This document shows, piece after piece, positions 55,449-64,000 of a stretch of DNA of 64,000 nt. Positions within the stretch are counted from its first letter, which is position 1; every line of letters starts with the position of its first letter. This DNA is from Palaemon carinicauda (lineage: Eukaryota > Arthropoda > Malacostraca > Decapoda > Palaemonidae): positions 76,248,994-76,312,993 of the forward strand of contig NC_090751.1 of assembly GCF_036898095.1 (NCBI RefSeq), read 5' to 3'. Made by a program: the position numbers and the translations under genes. Below the pieces are notes generated by a model, which was not told the origin of the DNA, did not search any database, and worked only from the letters and a program-made list of their open reading frames with translations.

Positions 55449-56410
55449 AGTTTGCGGCTATGCATGGTGCCAATATTGATCCTCAAAACACCTTGTTCCT
55501 AGAATCGGATAAACGGGATTCCACCATCCGCCAGTATGACTCTGCAGTTAAAAAGTTGGCAAAATTTTTAATAGACTCAGACGTGAACTGTATGAACTTG
55601 AACCTTACAGTCACTTTCTTTAGATCTTTATTAGAATCAGGTCTGGCAGCCAATACTATCACCACTATTAAATCGGCTCTGAAAAAGATCTTCCTAGTGG
55701 GTTTCAACATAGACTTAACCGACTCTTTGTTAGCTTCAATTCCGAAAGCTTGTGCCAGACTGAAACCGGTTACTCGTCCTACCCCGGTGACCTGGTTCCT
55801 TAATGACGTACTCAAATTGGCTTCTGATACCATTAACAGTTCTCGTGATTACATGCCCCTTCTCAGGAAAACACTTTTCCTGGTGAGCTTGGCTTCCGGG
55901 GCAAGAATTTCTGAATTGGCAGCCTTGTCGAGAGACCCGGGTCATATTGACTTTCTGCCTTCGGGAGAGGTCCTTCTTTCTCCTAACAAATTCTTTTTGG
56001 CTAAGAACGAAGACCCTCAAAACAGATGGTCCTCCTGGAAAATTGTTCCCCTCACGCAAGATCCGTCTCTGTGCCCTGTTACTACTCTTAGGTCTTATTT
56101 ATCCCGGACCTCCTCTAACTCCTCGGGGCCTCTATTCGTTAGAGAACAAGGCGGTACCATTACTATTAAAGGGATCAGGCAACAAATTTTGTATTTTATT
56201 AAACAAGCTAACCCTGACTCTTTTCCTCTTGCACATGATATCAGGGAGGTGGCTACCTCGGTGAACTTCTTTCACCACATGAATTTTACAGACCTTTCCA
56301 GGTTTACAGGGTGGAAATCACCGTCAGTGTTCAAGAAACACTACCTTAAACATTTGGAAGCCCTAAAATTTTCTACAGTAGCCGCAGGGAGCGTAGTTAC
56401 TCCCAGGTAA
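55436..56410 (+). CDS. Tyrosine recombinase of element A
   Basis: A 324-residue recombinase that would insert circular cDNA without target duplication. The ATG at 55436 is the likely start because it overlaps the RT stop by 13 bases; the same frame is open farther upstream, but that part reads as an antisense-like shadow of RT. The N-terminal core-binding half has DSTIRQYDSAVKKLAKFL. The catalytic half shows Arg in LASGARISELAAL (about 55900), HDIREVATS (HxxR, about 56235), Trp in FTGWKSPSVFKKHYL and the nucleophilic Tyr in HYLKHL (about 56340). The full R-HxxR-W-Y set is present, in the same frame as gag exon 2. Confidence 0.92.
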   Translation: MDFMKFAAMHGANIDPQNTLFLESDKRDSTIRQYDSAVKKLAKFLIDSDVNCMNLNLTVTFFRSLLESGLAANTITTIKSALKKIFLVGFNIDLTDSLLASIPKACARLKPVTRPTPVTWFLNDVLKLASDTINSSRDYMPLLRKTLFLVSLASGARISELAALSRDPGHIDFLPSGEVLLSPNKFFLAKNEDPQNRWSSWKIVPLTQDPSLCPVTTLRSYLSRTSSNSSGPLFVREQGGTITIKGIRQQILYFIKQANPDSFPLAHDIREVATSVNFFHHMNFTDLSRFTGWKSPSVFKKHYLKHLEALKFSTVAAGSVVTPR

Positions 56411-56715
56411 CTCACAGGTTAATGCCTTGTCTCTTTATCTCTCCCTCTTACCTGCCTCATTTATACCCTATTGTATTCGTTGGTCTCGCACCTGAATACT
56501 GTTATTATATTTGTAAATTTTTATATACTCCTGAGTATCTGTATATTATCACTCACGACATTATTATATCTACCTTATTGGATTTATGTTCATGTTTAAG
56601 ATACCCTTATAATTGTTTTTTGGTACTCATCTCTGATTAAAAGCATCCTGTATTTCCCTTACGCTTATGTTTTTTCCTTTATTTTGCAAGTTTGGTGACA
56701 TTTTCTCTTGTATAG
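56411..56715 (+). other. A 3' non-coding region
   Basis: AT-rich, no gene seen, ending at the internal complementary region. Confidence 0.6.
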
Positions 56716-56807
56716 ATTCACTGGGCGGCACAGGTTCGAGCCCAGAAAAGGGATTTTGACGTAGGAAAAATCTATTTCTGGGCGAAGGACCTGTGCCGCC
56801 CAGTGAA
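56716..56807. repeat. Internal complementary region of A
   Basis: attcactgggcggcacaggt through ttcgagcccagaaaa is the reverse complement of the left end. gggattttgacgtaggaaaa through acctgtgccgcccagtgaa is the reverse complement of the right end. The two halves are fused at agaaaaggga, giving the circle-junction sequence. This is the hallmark of DIRS-1-type replication. Confidence 0.93.
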
Positions 56808-56851
56808 CCCTCCCAGCTCCTCTCCCTTGGAGTCCCCAAACTTTGGGTGCT

Positions 56852-57150
56852 AAGGAGTTGGGTTCTGAGCGGATGCATTGTTAGTAGTACCGAGTGAGGT
56901 TGAACGGCTCTCCTCTATTGGGGTTTCTGTCGTGGATAAATCTAAATAGTGCGGGACCTCTGGACTATACGCCCAATTTTATACCGACACCAATAGGTGA
57001 GCGAGCTAGTTAACCTAGCACTCCTTTACATTTTTTCTCTGGTATATTTAGCAGTAAATTACCTAAGAATAAGTGCTAAATGGAGCTTATTCACTGGGCG
57101 GCACAGGTCCTTCGCCCAGAAATAGATTTTTCCTACGTCAAAATCCCTTT
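56852..57150. repeat. Right inverted terminal repeat of A
   Basis: Partner of 49572-49842. The outer 40 bases (caggtccttcgcccagaaat to caaaatccc, then TTT) are specific to this end and match the second half of the internal complementary region. Confidence 0.93.
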
Positions 57151-57963
57151 TTTATAAACATATAAAATAAATTTTAATGCTTTGTTTATATAGACCTTTC
57201 CTGAGAGTAGGCGGTCCTAACTTGGAAACCGAAGTTAATCAACATTGAGCCCTTTATATCGTCTTTAGCTTTTAAAGGATTTAAAACTTTTTAAATGTAA
57301 TATTTTATGAAAGAATTTCTTTGATAGTCTTCGTACTGTTTTCAAAGATGAACTAACGTTTAGTTTTTTATGCTACGCAGTTGTTGACGTTCAGGACGTT
57401 CAACATGCGCTCTATCGTTACGATAGAGAGAGAGTGTATCACGGTTTCACTTTTCAGTAAGAGTAAATCGATTCTGACGTTTTGTTCATTCTTTCTTAGC
57501 TTAAATGTTTTAAATTCTAATTTAAAGGAACTTTTTATTTGAAAAACCTTTCAGTTTTTTCCTTTAGTCAAATAACATGTTTTTTTTTTTTTTTTTGACG
57601 ATATATAATTGGGCTCTTCTCTTAAGTGCGAAATCAAGAGAGAAAGAGAGAGAGAGATAGAGACGGAGGGAGAGAGAGGAGAGAAAACGTTCCGTTCAAG
57701 CGGGTAACGTTGTTCTCGTGTTACTCTCGTCCCTAGTCTCTGTACGGGGAGGAAGGATAAAACGTTTTTAGGTTTTTATTCTCGTCCCCAGGCTATGTGC
57801 GGTGAGAGATTGAAAACGTAGTTATATGAACTAGTGTTTAGTCTCTTTCCCAGCCACTGATTTTTCTTTTTATCTTAAAATATGTTTTCTGTTTTTTGCT
57901 GGTATTATGAGCTTGCATTATACGACTAATTTCGCAATTACTACCTTTTAATGAAGGGTAGAA
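57151..57963 (+). other. B2 sequence after A, probably intron or leader
   Basis: No ORF of note. It contains a GA-rich patch near 57645-57680 and a T run at 57580. A pyrimidine-ending acceptor-like gcgtgtttcag is at 57966-57976. gttgttgacgttcaggacgttc at 57380 also occurs in B2 gag at 59829. Confidence 0.45.
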
Positions 57964-60180
57964 TTGCGTGTTTCAGGTAGAAATAAGTGCAAAACAGAAA
58001 ATCGAAGTGATAAAGTGATATGCGCAAAGTGTTACAGTGTTGCGTCCGAGGCGCAAAGTGTTACAGTGTTGCGTCTGAGGTTTCGTCTGTTCGTGCCTGT
58101 CGTTCACCTAGTCCGTGACCTCTTGCAAGCTCCCAAGCCCAGGGGAGAAGTAATGTCAAAAGACTTATGGGTTCGAGAGGCCTTGACCAACGAACAGACG
58201 TTTTCCCTCTATGGTATCGGGTGTTTCTTACCAAGATCTCCCCTACCATAAGACGAGAGAGACGTTGTTTCTCCTCGCCATCCGTAGGCTTTTCGCATAA
58301 GAAACCTGTCACAAGGTTTCGAAGCCCTTAAGCGAAAGCCAGTCCTTTCAGGACAGGTCCAGCGTCCTGGTTACAGCCATTAGGACAGCTCTGACCCTAT
58401 GCAGTCATCGGATAACTGCTCGCCGCCTAACAAAAGCGTCACACAGACTCCGAAAGTCTTTTTTTGTAGGCAAAGTGTTGCGGTCACAGACGTTACCCTC
58501 GTCTATTACCACAACCATTTCCGTTGATCCTTAAGGGGTTGTATGGCAAAACATACAGTATATGCTTGCCTCCCTTATGGAAGACTATTCTGTCGATTAG
58601 TCCGTTGAGTCTAGCCGTTTATCTCATCGATATCCTGGCTTTCAGCCAACCTAACGTTCCTTTGTGCTTACTGTTGACGTTGGCGTAGCTTAGTCACGTC
58701 AGTCAGGTTGTTTAGGACCACACTCGATGCGGTCCGTGTGGTTTTTCAGCCGCATTTGGACGTTAGGCCACTGGCTGATGCTCCTGTTGACGTTCTAGAC
58801 GTTCACTAACAATCGGAGTTGACTTGTTTTGACGCTGTGCGTCAATCTCCGCATTCTAGAGTTGTTTTGACTCCTCACGCACCTGTTGTGGTTGACAGTT
58901 CAGTTGTTGACAGTTCACAGACTGTCAAGCAGTTACATGACGTTGCGTTCTGGTCCGCTACTAATGCACTAGTGAGAGACTCAGCTTTTATCGGACAAGG
59001 TTCCTGTAGATGAGGAAGTTGCTGTTCTCCCTCCTACTGATATTCCCTTGAGGACTCTGTCAGATGGAGAGGAGCCTTAAGCTGCTTAGCCTCCTATGGA
59101 CTTTAATTAAATCATGATGATTTTTTTAAGGATCTTCGTCCGGATCTTGTAACTGCTGCTCCTCGTTCGCCTAAACGTCAGAACTTACACTAGGCCTAGC
59201 TACTTCGAAGCCGTTGTTTTTAAGCTAGTGCTCTCTCGCTCTCCTAGAGAGCGTTACGTTGGCTAGGCGACTGGTTTTTCACCAGGAGGAGTTTGGGGGA
59301 TACAGCCTTTGCTTTCCCTTCTTTTAAACTGGTTTATAGAGCGAGAGTCTGATATGACACGAGAGAAGTTCTCGGCTTGGGAGTTCATGCCTCTGCCCAG
59401 ATAGACTTCTCAATTCTGGTAGACTCTCCCTGGCGCCTAGCCAGGAGACGCTCCAAGTTGTTTACTGGTCAACTTCTCAGCTGTTGTCGAGCCTTTGAAG
59501 TTTTGCTGTACTATTATGTCACGCATAACAAGGCTTTCAGGGATGGTAAACGGTTCCGCCTCAGTCGCTAACCCCGTCTGTTGCCACACCTGCTCCCGTA
59601 GACCCTAAATGGGCTTTGCTGCAAGACATGCAGTCCAAGCTTGCGTCCTTGATAGAGGACTTAAATGCGGAGAAGAACCTTCTGGCCAACAACCTTCCAA
59701 CCGGTCGGTTGTGCGCCCTGTTGACGCTGAGGTAACCTACTCGCGTCTGCCAGTTGAGGTGGTTCCTCCACCGATGCGACCCAGTGTGGGTTGCCAGCCG
59801 CACGTTGACGTTAAGCGACGCTCGGAGGTGGTTGTTGACGTTCAGGACGTTCAACAACCAGCAGAGGTGACTTGTTGTGACGCAGTGCGTCAACCTCAGC
59901 AACCCGGTAGGGTGTTGACTGCACAACCCAGACGGTCTAGACAGTTTCGGGTTGACGCTGTGCTTCCTCGCGCACCCATGGTTGTTGACAGTTCACAGAC
60001 TGTGCAGCAGTTCCATGACCTTGCGTCCGGCTCCGTCACGCATCCACCAGTGCGATCGGATTCAGCGAGTCAGACGTTGCCCACTCCGTTGCCGTTTCCT
60101 CATCAGTTTCGGATGAGGAACCCTCTGATGAGGACGTTGCTGAACAAGACGATCAGCCCCCAGCCCTGCTATCCATCCAG
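57964..60180 (+). pseudogene. B2 gag-like gene, broken, with internal duplication
   Basis: Fragmented frames correspond to B1 gag. The motif before CRSPSLQPLSSSRTHGRSNV of B1 is matched near 58080-58150 (gttcacctagtccgtgacct...aagcccaggggagaagtaat). A block with FDAVRQSPHSRVVLTP and VVDSSQTVKQLHD (58820-58960) recurs as CDAVRQPQQPGRVLTA and VVDSSQTVQQFHD at 59877-60030, so about 1.1 kb is duplicated. Many stops. Confidence 0.55.
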
Positions 60181-60183
60181 AAG

Positions 60184-61392
60184 ATGCTGAAGAAGGAACG
60201 CTGCTCAGTCAGGCTGTGGATGAGTCTGGTAGGGACGCTGTCATCCGTGGATCAATTTGTGTCACTAGGAAGACTACACCTCCGTCCTCTTCTATACCAT
60301 CTAGCTTTTCACTGGAAAAAGGACAAGACGCTAGAAGCGGTCTCGATCCCGGTTTCCGAAAAGATAAAGTCTTGTCTGACTTGGTGAAAGGACTATATCA
60401 ACCTAAGAGAGGGTCTTCCCCTGACTGTTCAGACTCCCAACCACGTTCTCTTCTCGGACGCATCGGACGTAGGCTGGGGTGAGACATTAGACGGTCGGGA
60501 ATGCTCGGGAATATGGAACTCGAGTCAAAGGACAATGCATTTCAACTGCAAGGAGCTACTGGCAGTACGTCTGGCCTGGAAAAGCTTCAGGCCTCTCCTT
60601 CAAGGCAAAGTGGTGGAGGTGAACTCGGACAACACCACGGCTTTGGCGTACATCTCCAAGCAAGGAGGGACCTACTCTCTGACGTTGTACGAGATCGCAA
60701 GGGACCTCCTCACCTGGTCAAAAGGTCTAGACATATCACTAGTAACGAGGTTCATCCAAGGCAACTTGAATGTCATGGCAGATTGTCTCAGTCGGAAGGG
60801 ACAAATAATTCCAACAGAATGGACCCTCCACAAGGATGTATGCAAGAGACTTTGGGCCACCTGGGGCCAGCCAACCATAGATCTCTTCGCAACCTCGATG
60901 ACCAAGAGGCTCCCAATATTTTGCTCACCAATCCCGGACCCAGCAGCAGTTCATATAGATGCCTTTCTCCTAGATTGGTCACATCTAGATCTATATGCAT
61001 TCCCTCCGTTCAAGATTGTCAACAAGGTACTGCAGAAGTTCGCCTCTCACGAAGGGACAAGGTTGACGCTAGTTGCTTCCCTCTGGCCCGCGAGAGAATG
61101 GTTCACCGAGGTACTTCGATGGCTAGTAGACGTTCCCAGAACACTTCCCCTAAGGGTGGACCTTCTACGTCAGCCACACGTAAAGAAGGTACACCAAGGC
61201 CTCCACGCTCTTCGTCTGACTGCCTTCAGACTATCGAAAGACTCTCGAGAGCTAGAGGCTTTTCGAAGGAGGCAGCCAGAGCGATTGCTAGAGCAAGGAG
61301 AACATCCACCCTTAGAGTCTACCAATCGAAGTGGGAAATCTTCCGAAACTGGTGCAAGACAGTATCCGTATCCTCGACCAGTACCTCTGTAA
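60184..61392 (+). pseudogene. B2 RT thumb, RNase H and methyltransferase-like ORF, RT palm lost
   Basis: One frame with a single in-frame TGA at 60385-60387 in place of the expected Trp codon. It starts abruptly in the RT thumb (RLWMSLVGTLSSVDQFVSLGRL); fingers and palm with YLDD are gone. RNase H: VLFSDASDVGWGETL (60445), FNCKELLAVRLAW, VNSDNTTALAYI, NVMADCLSRKG. The DAM-like module is well kept: IDLFATSMTKRLPIF, DAFLLDWSHLDLYAFPPF, LVASLWPAREWF. The end overlaps the recombinase frame. It cannot reverse-transcribe by itself. Confidence 0.88.
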
Positions 61393-62287
61393 CTCAAATA
61401 GCTGACTTCCTCTTATATCTGAGGAAAGAACGATCTCTTTCAGCTCCCTCTATCAAGGGTTACAGAAGCATGTTGGCATCAGTCTTCCGTCACAGAGGCT
61501 TAGATCTTTCCAACAATAAAGATCTACAGGACCTCCTTAAGTCTTTTGAGACCACGAAGGAGAGTCGTTTGGTTACACCTGGTTGGAATTTAGACGTGGT
61601 ACTAAGATTCCTTATGTCAGACAGGTTCGAACCGCTACAATCAGCCTCCCTGAAAGATCTCACCTTAAAGACTCTTTTCCTGGTATGCTTAGCCACAGCT
61701 AAAAGAGTCAGTGAGATTCATGCCTTCAGCAAGAACATCGGATTCTCATCCGAAACGGCTACATGTTCTACAACTTGGTTTTCTAGCCAAAAACGAGCTG
61801 CCTTCTCGGCCTTGGCCAATATCGTTCGATATTCCAAACTTATCGTATGGTTGGAAATGAACTAGAAAGAGTCTTTTACCCTGTAAGAGCTCTTAAGTTC
61901 TATTTAAAACGAACTAAACCTTTACGAGGCCCGTCTGAAGCTTTATGGTGTTCAGTTAAGAAACCATCTTTGCCTATGTCAAAGAATGCTTTATCCTATT
62001 TTATCAGACTGTTAATACGAGAAGCTCATTCCCATCTGAATGAGGAAGACCAAGCTTTGCTGAAGGTAAGGACACACGAAGTTAGAGCTGTCGCAACTTC
62101 CGTGGCCTTTAAACAAAATAGATCTCTGCAAAGTATAATCGACGCAACCTATTGGAAAAGCAAGTCAGTGTTCGCGTCTTTTTATCTTAAGAATGTCCAG
62201 TCTCTTTACGAGAACTGCTACACTCTGGGACCATTCGTAGCAACGAGTGCAGTAGTGGGTGAGGGCTCAACCACTACAATTCCCTAA
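61180..62287 (+). pseudogene. B2 tyrosine recombinase, frame-shifted
   Basis: The first frame (to about 61745) has LRVYQSKWEIFRNWCKTV, VTQIADFLLYLRKERSLS and the first catalytic Arg in CLATAKRVSEIHAFS. A frame change follows near 61750, with an extra stop. The second frame, to 62287, has RTHEVRAVATSVAF (HxxR), TYWKSKSVFASFYLKNV (Trp and the nucleophilic Tyr) and a conserved LGPFVATSAVV end. All catalytic residues survive, but on two frames, so the enzyme is not made intact. Confidence 0.88.
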
Positions 62288-62693
62288 TTCCATAACCTTT
62301 TTAATCTTTCTCTTGAAATGTTTTATTATTGTTTTTGGGTTGTCCGGAAGGCTAAGAAGCCTTTCGCATCCTACTTGATTTGGCGGGTGGTCAAAGTCAT
62401 TTCTTGAGAAGCGCCTAGATTAGAGGTTTTGATGAGGTCCTGTTGTATGGGTTGCAACCCTTGATACTTCAGCTCCTAGGGGTCGCTCAGCATCCTAAGA
62501 GGATCGCGAGGCTCCGTAAGGAAGACGTACTTAAAAAGGCAGAGTAATTGTTCAAGTCGACTTCCTTACCAGGTACTTATTTATTTTAAGTTTGTTATTT
62601 TGATAACTGCTAAAATGAAATAAAAAATCCTTAGCTCATAATAATGTAAACATTTATTGCTGGTCTCTACCCACCCCCCTGGGTGTGAATCAG
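62288..62693 (+). other. B2 3' non-coding region
   Basis: No gene. Runs to the internal complementary region. Confidence 0.6.
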
Positions 62694-62790
62694 CTTATAT
62701 AATCACTGGCTAAGTTAAATATTGAAAAATGTTATTTTTATAATAAAATAAATTTTTGAATATACTTACCCGGTGATTATATATTAAAAG
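62694..62790. repeat. Internal complementary region of B2
   Basis: cttatataatcactggctaa to attgaaaaat is the reverse complement of the left end at 49074-49115. The remainder (ttatttttataataaaataa to acccggtgattatatatta) should be the reverse complement of the right end, which lies in or beyond the N gap. Confidence 0.8.
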
Positions 62791-62945
62791 ACCCTCCCTT
62801 CCTCCCCAATAGAGACGCAGTGGACCGAGGAGAAAATTGAGTTCTTGGTTTACATTGAGTACTGAGTACCTGCACGACAGATGGCGCTGTTGAAGTACAC
62901 CCCCTACCTGCATAGCGATCGCTGGCGGATTTTTAACGTAGAGTT
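62791..62945. repeat. Right inverted terminal repeat of B2, cut by gap
   Basis: Reverse complement of 49130-49245 at its distal part. It stops at the first N. Confidence 0.85.
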
Positions 62946-63445
62946 NNNNNNNNNNNNNNNNNNNNNNNNNNNNNNNNNNNNNNNNNNNNNNNNNNNNNNN
63001 NNNNNNNNNNNNNNNNNNNNNNNNNNNNNNNNNNNNNNNNNNNNNNNNNNNNNNNNNNNNNNNNNNNNNNNNNNNNNNNNNNNNNNNNNNNNNNNNNNNN
63101 NNNNNNNNNNNNNNNNNNNNNNNNNNNNNNNNNNNNNNNNNNNNNNNNNNNNNNNNNNNNNNNNNNNNNNNNNNNNNNNNNNNNNNNNNNNNNNNNNNNN
63201 NNNNNNNNNNNNNNNNNNNNNNNNNNNNNNNNNNNNNNNNNNNNNNNNNNNNNNNNNNNNNNNNNNNNNNNNNNNNNNNNNNNNNNNNNNNNNNNNNNNN
63301 NNNNNNNNNNNNNNNNNNNNNNNNNNNNNNNNNNNNNNNNNNNNNNNNNNNNNNNNNNNNNNNNNNNNNNNNNNNNNNNNNNNNNNNNNNNNNNNNNNNN
63401 NNNNNNNNNNNNNNNNNNNNNNNNNNNNNNNNNNNNNNNNNNNNN
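62946..63445. other. Assembly gap, 500 N
   Basis: Exactly 500 N bases, the usual placeholder for a gap of unknown size. It falls inside a terminal repeat of B2. Confidence 0.99.
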
Positions 63446-64000
63446 CTTTCGCCCAGATACAGGGAGGGATCAAAGAGGCAGGCCATGCAGCTTCAGATGT
63501 CTCTGTTACTAGAGAAGCGAGCAATAGAGAGGGTGCAAGATTTAACATCTCCGGGGTTTTACAACCGGCTTTTCTTAGTTCCCAAGAGTTCAGGGAATGG
63601 AGACCGGTTCTGGACGTAAGTGTTCTAAATGGTTACGTCCAGAACACGACGTTTACCATGGAGACTCAGAAGACAGTTCTGGCGGCGGTAAGGAAGGGCG
63701 ATTGGATGGTCTCATTAGACCTCCAGGATGCCTACTTCCATATTCCAATACATCCCAGATGCAGATGTTATCTGAGATTCATGCACGGAAACAAGGTCTT
63801 CCAATTCAGAGCCTTATGTTTCGGTCTCTGCACAGCACCTCTATTGTTCACCAAGATCATGCTGAATGTGGCAAGCATGCTGCATTCAAGGAGAATCAGG
63901 GCCTCCCTGTACCTGGACGATTGGCTTATAAGAGCCACCTCAGCTGATTGCTGTTTGAAGTACCTGAGAATGACACTGGAATTGACAAAAGAACTGGGAC
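63446..64000 (+). pseudogene. Family B reverse transcriptase fragment
   Basis: Identical by eye to 47835-48389, including the missing base that breaks the frame near 63596. It covers RT fingers to just past the catalytic YLDDW (about 63915) and runs off the window. It is either a very recent copy of B1 or the same sequence placed twice by the assembler. Confidence 0.9.

Larger units (their letters stand above)
49572..57150 (+). mobile_element. DIRS-like element A, apparently intact
   Basis: A 7.6-kb element with inverted terminal repeats (49572-49842 and 56852-57150) and an internal complementary region (56716-56807). It has a two-exon gag, an RT-RNase H-methyltransferase-like ORF and a tyrosine recombinase ORF, none broken. 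TTT is present at both outer edges (49572 and 57148), fitting a short circle-junction overlap. No target duplication is seen, as expected for recombinase-mediated insertion. The host sequence is the leader or gag region of copy B2. It is the best candidate for an active element in the window. Confidence 0.9.
49072..62945 (+). mobile_element. DIRS-like element, family B, copy B2 (contains A)
   Basis: The left end tttttcaatatttaacttag (49074) and left ITR (to about 49270) are the reverse complement of sequence at 62690-62945. The internal complementary region at 62694-62790 joins the reverse complements of both ends. Gag, RT thumb/RNase H/methyltransferase-like and recombinase remnants are in order at 57964-62287. 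Element A (49572-57150) is inserted near the start of gag. The right ITR runs into the N gap, so its right boundary is unknown. Confidence 0.82.

Noticed and set aside
60501..61180. Upstream half of the frame containing the B2 recombinase
   Set aside because: Overlaps RNase H and the DAM-like module in their true frame; no recombinase motif until about 61180.
62710..63548. Minus-strand ORFs spanning the gap
   Set aside because: They are open only because N bases are translated as X.

Overview
This window is eukaryotic. It is a transposon-dense stretch of an arthropod genome, most likely a decapod crustacean. That is an inference from the density of DIRS-like tyrosine-recombinase retrotransposons, the long (CT)n and (TA)n tracts and the RTE and I-type non-LTR copies. 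The only ordinary host gene I can support is the 3' end of NDUFB5 (mitochondrial complex I subunit, SGDH): two exons at 15488-15594 and 15833-15971 with a poly(A) signal at 16175. Everything else is mobile DNA or its debris, nested several layers deep.

Layout. 1-10170: remains of an errantivirus-like Ty3/gypsy copy (integrase end and an envelope/fusion-type gene, minus strand). It is split by a younger complete gypsy element (1379-8617; 253-bp LTRs, AATC target duplication). That element carries a 2.8-kb piggyBac-type non-autonomous element (5521-8326, TTAA duplication) placed exactly at its pol stop codon. 10171-19110: Tigger/pogo-derived non-autonomous elements, a DIRS-like 3' terminus, a decayed RTE copy, the NDUFB5 end and an I-type non-LTR copy. 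19149-33222: two copies of DIRS-like family D (D1 plus strand, D2 minus strand), an I-type 5' end, an RTE copy (23804-25908) and a nearly complete autonomous Tigger (27485-31129).

33223-44325: an I-type copy split by a decayed DIRS-like element, family C (34525-43552). C carries minisatellites of 35, 24 and 23 bp, a 5S rRNA-like sequence and a second nested I-type copy. 44545-64000: DIRS-like family B. B1 is interrupted in its RNase H by B2, and B2 is interrupted near the start of its gag by an apparently intact element, A (49572-57150). A has inverted terminal repeats, an internal complementary region, a two-exon gag, an RT-RNase H-methyltransferase-like ORF and a tyrosine recombinase ORF. 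A 500-base N gap (62946-63445) is followed by 555 bases identical, by eye, to 47835-48389.

The elements do not form one pathway. The coherent functional set is element A, where Gag, RT/RNase H and recombinase would make and integrate a circular DNA whose junction is encoded by the internal complementary region. All identifications come from reading motifs, frames and repeats by eye; no database search was possible.
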